64,000 bases of DNA from Bacillota bacterium (lineage in GTDB: Bacteria; Bacillota; Syntrophomonadia; Syntrophomonadales; DTU052). Below, piece after piece: positions 38,083 through 46,554 of this stretch. Each line of letters begins with the position of its first letter. The stretch's first letter is position 1. Where the stretch lies: the NCBI GenBank assembly GCA_029781825.1, contig JAKOVY010000032.1, positions 23,438 through 87,437 of the forward strand, in the 5' to 3' direction. The translations under genes and the position numbers were made by a program. A model generated the notes under the pieces. The model was given only the letters and a program-made list of their open reading frames with translations. It was not told the DNA's origin and made no database searches.

Positions 38083-39324
38083 ATGGAACAGAAGGGTAAG
38101 TTATTTTATGGCTGGTGGATTGTTCTGGCGAGTTTCTTCTTAATGTTTGCAGGGATAGGCATCCTCGTTAATTGTACCGGGGTATTCTTCAGTGCAGTTA
38201 TCCAGGATCTGGGGTTCTCCAGGGCCGGCTTCGGACTTTGGTTTACCCTGGCTATGATTGGGGCTATGGTAGGATCGCCCATTTTGGGCAAGATGATTGT
38301 CAAGTACAACTCGCAGGTGGTCATAAGTGTCTGCCTGATCGTGGCGGGCCTAGCCTTTGCAGCCTATTCGCTGTGTACCCAGTTGTGGCAATTCTATATA
38401 GTCGCGATTATAGCCGGTGTATTCGGAGCGGGAACTTCGACTCTGCCGGCTTCTATTCTTTTGACCAACTGGTTTGTCGACAAACGCGGAACGGCCATGG
38501 GTATAGCTTTTACCGGCAGCGGTATTGGCGGTATGGTTATGAATCCTTTGGCTCAATGGATTATAACCAATTACAGCTGGCAAACGGCATATGTAGTTCT
38601 GGCCATCATTTTCCTCGCAGTTACGCTTCCTTTTGCACTCTTCGTCATCAAACTTCATCCGGCTCTCATGGGCATGAAACCGCTGGGTGATACCGGGGAG
38701 ACTGTGCAAGCTCAGCCCTTGTTCGGCATGACGATGGGTGAGGGTATGAAAACCGCAGTTTTCTGGGTTTTGGGGATAAGCTTATTCCTGATCAGTCTTA
38801 TCCAGGTAGGCTTGCAGAACAATATCCCCATATTCCTTCAGGACCTCGGCCATACCGCAACTTTTGCAGCTACCGTCATGTCGATCTATATGGGACTCCT
38901 GGTCCTTGGTAAGATGCTGCTGGGTTCTATCCTGGACAAGTTTGGACCCAGAGTCGGTATCACCTTCTGCGTAGTGCTGTTTATTGTCGCTTGTTTTGCG
39001 TTTATCGGAGCGAAACCTTTGGTAATAGTAGGTCTGTTTGCTTTGACTTTTGGTCTGGCTGCTCCGATTTCGACAGTAATGCCCTCTTATATGATAGGTT
39101 ATATGTTCGGCAATCTTGACTATGGAACCATATACGGGATAATGAACATTTTCATTACCCTGGGTATGGCAGCCGCTATGCCGATTGCCGGTGCTGTATT
39201 TGACATGACCGGCAGCATGGTACCCACATGGTATATCTTCATGGGTATTGCGGTCGTAATTCTGCTTATGTTCTTCTACCTGATTGGTCGTCAGCCGAAG
39301 TTAAGAGAGCTCTGGCACAGCTAG
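38083..39324 (+). CDS. MFS transporter (OxlT-like)
   Basis: This 413-residue protein has about 12 membrane helices. The N-terminal YGWWIVLASFFLMFAGIGI is typical of the oxalate/formate antiporter (OFA) group of the major facilitator superfamily, as is the GFGLWFTLAMIGAM stretch. The substrate is probably a monocarboxylate or dicarboxylate, unproven. The track starts at 37948, but the ATG at 38083 follows GGTGGAG by five bases. It follows the STAND/BTAD regulator, which might control it. A strong hairpin follows. Confidence 0.86.
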   Translation: MEQKGKLFYGWWIVLASFFLMFAGIGILVNCTGVFFSAVIQDLGFSRAGFGLWFTLAMIGAMVGSPILGKMIVKYNSQVVISVCLIVAGLAFAAYSLCTQLWQFYIVAIIAGVFGAGTSTLPASILLTNWFVDKRGTAMGIAFTGSGIGGMVMNPLAQWIITNYSWQTAYVVLAIIFLAVTLPFALFVIKLHPALMGMKPLGDTGETVQAQPLFGMTMGEGMKTAVFWVLGISLFLISLIQVGLQNNIPIFLQDLGHTATFAATVMSIYMGLLVLGKMLLGSILDKFGPRVGITFCVVLFIVACFAFIGAKPLVIVGLFALTFGLAAPISTVMPSYMIGYMFGNLDYGTIYGIMNIFITLGMAAAMPIAGAVFDMTGSMVPTWYIFMGIAVVILLMFFYLIGRQPKLRELWHS

Positions 39325-39374
39325 AACAACCAATAATCATATACGGGTGGGCTTTAAATCTTCTCCCCTTCATA

Positions 39375-39412
39375 GGGTAAAGACCAGTTCTATATTTGAC
39401 TGGTCTTTACCC
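39375..39412. terminator. Bidirectional terminator after MFS gene
   Basis: GGGTAAAGACCAGT and ACTGGTCTTTACCC form a perfect 14-bp stem with a 10-base loop. The T-run after it is weak (CCTTTATGG). Confidence 0.75.
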
Positions 39413-39718
39413 TTTATGGGCAGCCTTTCCGACGGAGTATGAGGCTGTTGAGGGAACTCCCTTCGGTTTTGGGGCAGGGTTGTCGTTCAGGAGCTTCCGC
39501 GAGGGGCGTGGGCCATTATCAGCATGCTGGTACAAACCGGGTTTCGGGTTGTCTGCCGGGACCGGGAAGAATATACTCAGACCCTCCCGCCGGCTGAACG
39601 GCTCCTCTCAGATAAAGTGGAGCTACACAAAATCGTAGCTTTTACGAGACACCGAAGGGTGCCCGGGTCCTTTCAGACAAAGTGGAACAGCGCGGTAAAG
39701 GCCGGGGGAATAATTAGA
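39413..39718. other. Intergenic stretch with imperfect repeats
   Basis: About 300 bases without a recognisable gene. TCCTCTCAGATAAAGTGGA (near 39603) and TCCTTTCAGACAAAGTGGA (near 39668) are an imperfect direct repeat with two differences. The frame at 39396-39638 has no domain I recognise. Confidence 0.5.
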
Positions 39719-40003
39719 CTAGCGGTATTTGCTGATTTTCTCATCAATAGTTACCCCGTCTGCCTTGTAATCAATCTTGACCACTGATATAACCCGGGTC
39801 GCACCTTCTGCCAGGCAGATTTGCTGGGCTTTCTCCACTATTGCCAGAAGCTCTGACAGTTCGCCCTCCATGGTTGTTTCCATAGGGCCGACCACATATC
39901 TGACCCCCGAGTCGCGTATTAGCTCGATAACTTTGTCAACCACCGGATACAGTCGGTCTTCAGGTACATTGGGGATAACCTGGAGACTGAGATTACACTT
40001 CAT
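39719..40003 (-). CDS. MTH1187/YkoF-type thiamine-binding protein
   Basis: This ~94-residue protein matches the small MTH1187 family (DUF77). It contains LSLQVIPNV, DSGVRYVVGPMETTMEGE and RVISVVKIDYKAD. Members bind thiamine-like ligands and form tetramers. It is encoded against the surrounding genes. The track starts at a GTG at 40009, four bases from AAGGAG; the ATG at 40003 ten bases from it is also possible, so the start is not certain. Confidence 0.82.
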   Translation of the reverse strand: MKCNLSLQVIPNVPEDRLYPVVDKVIELIRDSGVRYVVGPMETTMEGELSELLAIVEKAQQICLAEGATRVISVVKIDYKADGVTIDEKISKYR

Positions 40004-40479
40004 TAACACATCGCTCCTTCTTAAAAATAAAAAACGTTACCCGAAAGATAACTGTTATATGCTATAATTCAAGATTGGTGTATGCCTTCTCCGGTTTATC
40101 CGCATCGGGTTGGCGGGTCGGGACCGGACGCTTTCGAAGCCGGATTTGCCGCATCCCGTGACCCGTGTCTCCCCAACCTGTCCAAAATATGTTCAATGTG
40201 CTAACTATCTTCTTAATATGTTACATTATACCATGTTCATTCCGGCAAGCATGACCCCAAAATCCCGGTTTTTCTATAAATTGGGTAAACACTTTACATA
40301 TATTTAACACCGCTGATTGACATGATTAGTTATAATAAAGTAACAGTTGCTCGTAATTAGCAGGAAATGTTACTGGCAATTGTGACTAGTCTGATTAGTA
40401 TGCTCAATTCAGGGATCCGTGGCCGGATTCTGATTGGTATATGTGTTCGGTATAAGATTTGACGAAAGGAGAGGAGTAA
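40004..40479. other. Upstream region of the hdr-flx operon
   Basis: About 475 bases without a gene. It must hold the promoter of the minus-strand thiamine-binding gene and of the hdr-flx operon. TTGACA and TATAAT near 40316 and 40331 are only nine bases apart and do not form a normal promoter. The stretch after 40200 is AT-rich. No clear regulator site is seen. Confidence 0.5.
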
Positions 40480-41046
40480 ATGGGTAAAGTTGTCTTGTCC
40501 GCCCACCGAGAATCTCGGGAAATGGTTAGAGCAATTGAATCGGCCAGCGGGACCAAGACCAGCCTCTGTTACCAGTGCGGAAAGTGCTCGGCAGGCTGTC
40601 CAGTCGGCTTTGCCATGGATTACACACCGCGCCAGATAGTCCGCCTATTGCAGTTGGGCTTGATTGAACAGGCCTTACAGGCGAAAAGCATATGGATCTG
40701 TGCAACGTGTGATACCTGCAGTACCCGGTGTCCGCGCGGGGTGGATATCGCCTCCATCATGGATGCTTTGCGCCGGGAAGCCTTAAAGCAAGGTAAAGTG
40801 CTGAAGGAAGTATCAGCTTTTAACCAAGCTTTTCTTAACTCGGTGAAGCGTTATGGTCGGAATCATGAAGTCTCATTGGTTCTTGAGTACAACACCCGCA
40901 TCATGAAGCCCTTCAAGAATGCGGAACAGGGACCGATGATGATGTCCAAAGGCAAGCTCAAGATCTTCCCCGAATTCATCAAGGGCAGGGACGAAGTAAA
41001 CCGCATCTTCGAAAAAGTCAAAGCAACGGGAGGTGATCACGAGTGA
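40480..41046 (+). CDS. hdrC: Heterodisulfide reductase-like subunit C
   Basis: HdrC is the two-cluster ferredoxin subunit that passes electrons to HdrB. The 188-residue protein has CYQCGKCSAGCPVG and CATCDTCSTRCPRG, each a 4Fe-4S site, early in the chain. It begins the operon behind AAAGGAGAGG and overlaps hdrB by four bases (GTGA). The operon is hdrC-hdrB-hdrA-flxD-flxC-flxB-flxA. Confidence 0.92.
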   Translation: MGKVVLSAHRESREMVRAIESASGTKTSLCYQCGKCSAGCPVGFAMDYTPRQIVRLLQLGLIEQALQAKSIWICATCDTCSTRCPRGVDIASIMDALRREALKQGKVLKEVSAFNQAFLNSVKRYGRNHEVSLVLEYNTRIMKPFKNAEQGPMMMSKGKLKIFPEFIKGRDEVNRIFEKVKATGGDHE

Positions 41047-42236
41047 GATTGGCATATTACCCCGGATGCTCCCTGGACGCCACCTCCATTGAGTATGGGA
41101 TGTCTACGGAGAAGATGGCCAAGCTTCTGGACATTGATCTCTGGGAAATCCCCGATTGGAACTGCTGCGGGGCCAGCTCTGCTCACCAGACTGACCACTT
41201 CCTGGCCATATCCCTGCCGGCGAGGAACCTGGCAATAGCTGAAAAAGAGGGTCTTGATGTTCTGGCTCCTTGCGCCGCCTGCTACAACCGTTTTCGGGCT
41301 ACGGAATATGAGGTAAGGAACAATGCGAAGACCCGCAGTCGGGTTCAGGAAGTTTTGGGTATGCCCTATGAGGCCTCCCGGAGCACCTTATCCGTCCTGG
41401 AGCTCCTGACGGAACGCTATGGACTTGACAACCTCGCGGCCAAAGTCACCAACCCGTTGAAGGGTATGACACCGGCCTGCTACTATGGGTGTCTTTTAGT
41501 TCGGCCGGTTGCGATAACGGGATTTGATGATCCTGAGGACCCTCAGAGTATGGACCGTATTATGAAGGCACTGGGTGCTTCTCCGGTGGATTGGGCTTTT
41601 AAGACCGAGTGCTGCGGAGCGGGCTTGGGAGTAACCCAGACCGACATCTGTTTGGAAACAACTTATCGGATATTGAGGAACGCCAAGGAGATGGGAGCGG
41701 ACAGCATTGTTACCGCCTGCCCGGTTTGTCACCTTAACCTGGACATGCGGCAGAAAGCGATCGAGAAGAAGTACCAGACGGAATTCAACCTGCCGGTATT
41801 TTACGTGACAGAACTGGTGGCCATAGCCTGTGGTGCCGAACCGGCCACGGTGGGTACCAACCGCCACTTTGTTGAGGCCAACTCCATCTTCCGTGAGCTT
41901 CCGGCCAAGGCCAAGGCCATGGAGGAAGCAGCTCAGGCCGCCAAGGCCGGCAAGGCTGCCAAGGGTGCGGCGAAAGCCAAAGCGGAGAAAACACCGGCCA
42001 AGAGTGAAGAGCCTGAAGTGGCCGAGGATGCCGGCTTGACCCTGGCCAAGAAGGTTTATGATGATGAGGACAAGGCTGCCCAACTGGCGGAAATCCTCAA
42101 GCAGGAACCGGCCCGGGCTGACAAGCTAGCGGAGATACTGGAACAGGACAAAGGCAAGGCCCTTAAGGTGGCCGATGCCTTGCTGGCCAAAAAGGCCAAA
42201 GAGAAATCTGCTGGAGAGGAGGGGAATAAGGCGTGA
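41043..42236 (+). CDS. hdrB: Heterodisulfide reductase-like subunit B with Ala/Lys-rich tail
   Basis: HdrB carries the non-cubane 4Fe-4S sites where disulfides are reduced. The first ~285 residues have the two CCG motifs: PDWNCCGASSAH with CAACYNRF after it, and TECCGAGLGVTQTD followed by CPVCHLNL. The protein is 397 residues, about 100 longer than usual HdrB. The extra C-terminal ~110 residues are rich in Ala, Lys and Glu, with helical repeats such as KAAQLAEILKQEP and DKLAEILEQDKG. The tail may tether the complex or bind a partner. It overlaps hdrC and hdrA by four bases each. Confidence 0.9.
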   Translation: MRLAYYPGCSLDATSIEYGMSTEKMAKLLDIDLWEIPDWNCCGASSAHQTDHFLAISLPARNLAIAEKEGLDVLAPCAACYNRFRATEYEVRNNAKTRSRVQEVLGMPYEASRSTLSVLELLTERYGLDNLAAKVTNPLKGMTPACYYGCLLVRPVAITGFDDPEDPQSMDRIMKALGASPVDWAFKTECCGAGLGVTQTDICLETTYRILRNAKEMGADSIVTACPVCHLNLDMRQKAIEKKYQTEFNLPVFYVTELVAIACGAEPATVGTNRHFVEANSIFRELPAKAKAMEEAAQAAKAGKAAKGAAKAKAEKTPAKSEEPEVAEDAGLTLAKKVYDDEDKAAQLAEILKQEPARADKLAEILEQDKGKALKVADALLAKKAKEKSAGEEGNKA

Positions 42237-44212
42237 AACGAGTAGGAGTATTTGTCTGTGAATGCGGTACCAACATCGGGGCAGTAGTCGACGCCGCCAA
42301 AGTGGCCGAAACAGCTTTGACCATGCCCGGGGTAGCATATGCTACCAGCTATAAATATATGTGTTCCGATCCGGGGCAGGACCTGATCAAAAAGGCTGCC
42401 GAGGAGCATGGCTTGGAACAGGTCGTTGTCGCTTCCTGTTCGCCGCGTATGCATGAGAACACTTTCCGCAAGGCCATGTCCGGAGCTGGGCTGAACCCGT
42501 ATATGTTTGAGATGGTCAATATCCGCGAACATGTTTCCTGGGTTCACAGCGACAAGGATGAGGCAACGCAAAAGGCTATTGACCTGGTGCGGATGGCGGT
42601 CGCCAAGGTTGTGCGCAACAAGCCGCTGCAGGTCTCTTATATACCGATAACCAAGAAGGCCCTGGTGATCGGAGGCGGTATTGCCGGTATGCAGGCAGCG
42701 CTTGACATAGCGGAGACCGGACACCAGGTAATTCTGGTGGAGAGGGAGCCGACCATTGGGGGGAAAATGGCCCAACTGGACAAAACCTTCCCCACGATGG
42801 ACTGCTCGGCCTGAATTAGCACCCCCAAGATGGTTGCTGTGGCACAGCATCCTAATATAAAACTGTATAGCTACTCGGAAGTAGTCGGAATCACCGGATA
42901 CATCGGTAACTTTACCGTAACTATCAAGGAAAAAGCCAAATATGTTGATTACGACAAGTGTACCGGTTGCGGACTCTGTGAAACCAAGTGTCCCAGCAGG
43001 GTCAAGAGCGAGTTTGACCTGGGATTGGGAGAGCGTCACGCGATTTATAAGGCCTTCCCCCAGGCGGTACCCAATAAACCGGTAATCGATGCCAAGAACT
43101 GCCGCAAATTAACGACCGGAAAGTGCGGAATCTGTGAAAAGCTCTGTCCCACACAAGCCATCAACTTCGACGATGAGGACAGGTTGGTCACCGAAGACGT
43201 TGGGGCCATTGTAATGGCCACCGGCTATGACCTCTTTGAGTGGGAAAAGGCTTACGGAGAATACGGATATGGGAAGTATCCCGATGTCATCAGCGGGCTT
43301 CATTTTGAGCGACTGGTCAACGCCTCCGGACCTACCGGCGGCAAGATTAAACGTCCTTCTGACGGAAAGATACCGCAGGCAGTGGCGTTTATCAAATGTG
43401 TCGGTTCCCGTGATGATACCAAGGGCAAGAGCTACTGTTCACGGGCCTGCTGCATGTATACAGCCAAGCATGCCATGCAGGTGGTGGAGAAGATCCCCGG
43501 CGGCGATGCTTATGTGTTCTACATGGATGTGCGTACGGCGGGGAAAGGATACGAGGAATTCTATCAGCGTTCGGTCGAACAGGGCGCCCAGTACATCAGG
43601 GGCCGGGTCAGCAAGATTTACCCGCGCGGCGACCGGTTGGTGGTCGTGAGCGAGGACACCCTCCTGGGCAAGCCGCTTGAGGTGGAAGTGGATATGGTGG
43701 TCCTGGCTACCGCAATGGTTCCGGCAGTCGGTTCGGCTGAAGTAGCTAAACTGATAGGTTTTTCCACTGACAAGGATGGGTTCTTCCAGGAGGCTCACCC
43801 CAAACTGCAGCCGGTTGAGACCTTTACCGGTGGGGTCTACCTGGCGGGCGCATGCCAGGGACCCAAGGATATCCCGGATACCGTGGCTCAAGCCAGTGCC
43901 GCGGCGGTCAAGGTAGCGGCTTTGTTCTCCAAGGACCAACTGGCAACCGAGCCCATGATAGCTTATGTAGATGAAACCAAGTGCACCGGATGCGAATTCT
44001 GTGTACCGATTTGTCCTTATCAAGCCATAAGCATGAAACCTGTCAAGGCAAGAGTTCACGGCGAGACGGTGGAACGCCAGGTAGCAACGGTTAACAAGGG
44101 CTTATGTCAGGGATGCGGCGCCTGTGTAGCCGCCTGTCGCCCCTGTGCTCTTAACCTGAACGGTTTCACCAATGATCAAATAGTATCGGAGGTGGATGCA
44201 CTGTGTCTGTAG
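42233..44212 (+). CDS. hdrA: Heterodisulfide reductase-like subunit A, selenocysteine-containing
   Basis: HdrA is the FAD subunit that performs electron bifurcation. The track splits it into 42233-42814 and 42830-44212, but the break is an in-frame TGA at 42812-42814 (codon 194) in the context DCSA-U-ISTPKM, where other HdrA proteins have Cys. After it the frame continues without shift. The combined length of 659 residues is normal. It has the FAD motif [15 protein letters not shown], ferredoxin motifs [33 protein letters not shown] and [14 protein letters not shown] hairpin at 42829-42851 fits a bacterial SECIS. Sec-HdrA is a known selenoprotein family. It overlaps hdrB and flxD. Confidence 0.9.
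42829..42851 (+). promoter_or_regulatory. Bacterial SECIS hairpin of hdrA
   Basis: GCTGT pairs with ACAGC around the loop GGC, extended by GAT/ATC below a four-base bulge. The loop lies about 29 bases after the TGA and exposes G, the position and look expected for SelB recruitment. Confidence 0.7.
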
Positions 44213-44640
44213 AGACAAGTAAAGGCTGGGAGCCCAAGATAGTGGCCTTTGCCTGCAACTGGTGTTCCTACGCCGGGGGCGATCTGGCTGGGCTTAACCG
44301 GCTGCAATATCCCTCCAATGTAAGGATTATCAGAGTGCCCTGTTCGGGGAGGATAGACCCCCAGTTTGTCCTGCGGGCCTTTATGATGGGAGCCGACGGC
44401 GTTCTGGTTTCGGGGTGACACCCCGGTGACTGCCACTATGGTAGTGGCAATTATTTCGCCCGCCGGCGGCACACATTGATGAAGAGTTTCCTGCAGTACC
44501 TGGGGATTGAACCCGAGCGCTACCAGTTGGCCTGGATTTCAGGATCCGAGGGTCAGAAGTTCGCTGACATCATGACCCATGTGGTAGCCGAGGTAAAAAA
44601 AGTTGGTCCCAACAGAAAGCTGAGGGAAGAGCATGAGTGA
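44203..44640 (+). CDS. flxD: MvhD/FlxD-type iron-sulfur subunit, selenocysteine-containing
   Basis: This 145-residue subunit links the hydrogenase or Flx module to HdrA through a 2Fe-2S cluster. The track stops at the TGA at 44416-44418, but the frame continues [20 protein letters not shown] up to 44640; in other MvhD proteins the U position is Cys. Upstream [13 protein letters not shown] and VPCSGRIDP supply the other ligands. Sec in this motif is known from methanogen VhuD. The start is GTG, overlapping hdrA by 10 bases; the end overlaps flxC by eight. A perfect hairpin after the TGA fits a SECIS. Confidence 0.9.
44431..44449 (+). promoter_or_regulatory. Bacterial SECIS hairpin of flxD
   Basis: TGCCACTA and TAGTGGCA form a perfect 8-bp stem with loop TGG, centred about 23 bases after the TGA. 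The TGA itself lies in the loop of a GGGG/CCCC stem. Confidence 0.75.
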
Positions 44641-45532
44641 CAATACAGCAAAAGCCAGAGAAATAGCGAAAAGGCTCTTACAGGAAGGGACCGTGGCTAT
44701 GGTCCTGGGGTGGGAGAAAGGCGATGAGCCTTATGTCAGCGCTCCTACCGTGATAAGAGACGCCGCCGATGCCGAACGGCTGGTGGTTGATGAGTACTGT
44801 ATTCATGACCTGGCAGCACTGCTGCCGGATTACCGCGACCGCAGCGAGAAGATCGCGATCTTTGCCAAGGGCTGCGATTCTCGCGGTATTGTTCGGCTGA
44901 TTCAAGACCGGGTGATGCCCAGGGAACGTCTTTATATCATCGGGATTAACTGCCCCGGGATGAAGGATCCCAATGAATTCTTCCGGGCGGCTTCGGGGCT
45001 GAGCAAGGCCAAGCCGGCTGAAAAAGCGGCCAAGTGCCTGAGCTGTCAGTACCCGAATCCGGTAGTCTACGATGAGATAATCGGGGAACCCCAGCAGCCT
45101 CAGGAAGATAAGCGTTTTGCAGAAGTGGATAAGATCGAAAGCATGTCGGCTGATGAGCGTTATGATTTCTTCATCAAGGAGTTCAGCAGGTGCATCAGGT
45201 GCTATGCCTGCCGTAATGCCTGCGTGGCCTGCAACTGCCGGACCTGCATTTTCGACGAGACCAAACCCCAGTGGGTGAGAAGGTCCACGGATCCGGTCAA
45301 TAACATGCTCTATCAAATCGTGCGGTCCATGCATGTGGCCGGACGGTGTGTTGAATGTGGCGAATGTGAAAGAGCATGCCCGGTGGGCATACCGCTGATG
45401 CTCTTTAACCGCAAACTGATAAAAGACGTGGATCAGCTCTTCGGGCCCTATCAAGCCGGGTTGAGCCTGGAAGACGATGCGATTCCTCCGCTCAGCCGCT
45501 ACCGGGTTGATGATCCCGACGAGTTTATGTAG
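44633..45532 (+). CDS. flxC: 4Fe-4S subunit FlxC-like (FrhB/HdrA-linked family)
   Basis: This 299-residue iron-sulfur protein has a non-cluster N-terminal half with a GCDSRGIVRLIQ segment, as in F420-reducing hydrogenase beta-like proteins. It has KCLSCQYPNP near the middle and a dense cluster CIRCYACRNACVACNCRTC plus CVECGECERACPVG in the second half. It sits between flxD and flxB, the order of the Desulfovibrio flx operon reversed. It probably relays electrons between the flavin unit and HdrA. Assignment to FlxC over FlxB rests on position. Confidence 0.78.
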   Translation: MSDNTAKAREIAKRLLQEGTVAMVLGWEKGDEPYVSAPTVIRDAADAERLVVDEYCIHDLAALLPDYRDRSEKIAIFAKGCDSRGIVRLIQDRVMPRERLYIIGINCPGMKDPNEFFRAASGLSKAKPAEKAAKCLSCQYPNPVVYDEIIGEPQQPQEDKRFAEVDKIESMSADERYDFFIKEFSRCIRCYACRNACVACNCRTCIFDETKPQWVRRSTDPVNNMLYQIVRSMHVAGRCVECGECERACPVGIPLMLFNRKLIKDVDQLFGPYQAGLSLEDDAIPPLSRYRVDDPDEFM

Positions 45533-45543
45533 GGGGTGAGGCT

Positions 45544-46554
45544 GTGAAAGTACTACCATCCGATAAGATTAAAGAAGCCTTGAATATCCTGGCTGGGGAG
45601 GCCAAGGTTTACGCCCCCATGGTGCAAGGGGATGCCAGCGGTTATTTCAGATGGAGCGATAACTCTATTGGCGAATTGGCCCTGGACATCCTGAACACCT
45701 ATATGTCTCCCAAGAATATCGTAATGCCGCAGACCGAGGATATGTACAAATTCGTCGCCCCGGGCAAAGATGCCCAGGTAACTGAAATCGTCTATGCGGA
45801 AGGACCCAGGATCATCTTTGGGATCAGGAGCTGTGACCTGCAGGCCCTGCATGACCTGGACCTGGTGTTTCTGACCAAAGGATATGAGGATGAGTTCTAC
45901 AAGGCCCGCCGCAAAGACCTGGCAGTTATTGCCCGGGCCTGTTATCAACCGGGCCCGGCCTGTTTCTGCGAATCCATGGGTGTGGATCGCCTCAATCCCC
46001 AGGCCGATGTGGTTATGCACGACCTGGGTCAGCAGGATTTTGCCTGGGAGCCCAAGACTCCCAAGGGTGAGGAAATCACCGCCAAACTGCAGGGAATCCT
46101 CGTGGAGAAGGATGTAACGCTGCCCCAGGCGGCTGAGATGCGGACCAAGGTTGATATAACCGGACTGAGCGAAAAGCTGGCCGGGATGTTCGAAAACCCG
46201 GTTTGGGATGAACTCTCTTCCCGTTGTATGAACTGTGGGGTTTGTACCTATGTGTGCCCCACCTGCTATTGTTTCGACATCCAGGTGACTACCCGCGGAG
46301 ATGCCGGCAGCCGTTTCCGCTGCTGGGACTCCTGCATGTACAAAGAGTACACGCAGATGGCCGGCGGTCATAACCCGAGAGAATACAAGAAGGAGAGATT
46401 CCGCCAGCGCTTCCTGCATAAATTGCAGTACTTCAATGAGCGTTATAACGCCAACCTGTGTATCGGGTGCGGTCGCTGCGTAATCATGTGTCCTAACGCG
46501 GTAAATATCCTGGAGGTAATCACTAAGCTAAAGGAGGTGCGCCTTGATGCATGA
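45544..46554 (+). CDS. flxB: 4Fe-4S subunit FlxB-like (AsrA/HydB-like)
   Basis: This 336-residue protein resembles the iron-sulfur subunit of anaerobic sulfite reductase and sulfhydrogenase (AsrA/HydB). It has GIRSCDLQALHDLD in the first half, and two 4Fe-4S motifs at the end, CGVCTYVCPTCYC and CIGCGRCVIMCP. It should pass electrons from the NAD(P)H-oxidising FlxA to the rest of the complex. The GTG start follows GGGGGTGAGG. It overlaps flxA by eight bases. Confidence 0.82.
   Translation: MKVLPSDKIKEALNILAGEAKVYAPMVQGDASGYFRWSDNSIGELALDILNTYMSPKNIVMPQTEDMYKFVAPGKDAQVTEIVYAEGPRIIFGIRSCDLQALHDLDLVFLTKGYEDEFYKARRKDLAVIARACYQPGPACFCESMGVDRLNPQADVVMHDLGQQDFAWEPKTPKGEEITAKLQGILVEKDVTLPQAAEMRTKVDITGLSEKLAGMFENPVWDELSSRCMNCGVCTYVCPTCYCFDIQVTTRGDAGSRFRCWDSCMYKEYTQMAGGHNPREYKKERFRQRFLHKLQYFNERYNANLCIGCGRCVIMCPNAVNILEVITKLKEVRLDA

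Noticed and set aside
40316-40336. TTGACA and TATAAT before hdrC as promoter
   Set aside because: The two hexamers are only nine bases apart, far from the 16-18 needed.
42056-43039. 327-residue minus-strand ORF opposite hdrB/hdrA
   Set aside because: Shadow of the hdr genes, no ribosome site or domain.
42233-44212. hdrA as a frameshifted or nonsense pseudogene (two ORFs)
   Set aside because: The frame is unbroken apart from one TGA at a conserved Cys position with a SECIS-like hairpin after it, so selenocysteine is the better reading.
44203-44418. Truncated 71-residue MvhD protein
   Set aside because: The frame continues past the TGA with the conserved HPGDCHY motif and ends at 44640, overlapping flxC.
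44678-45559. Long minus-strand ORF opposite flxC
   Set aside because: A shadow ORF; the plus-strand protein has four iron-sulfur motifs.
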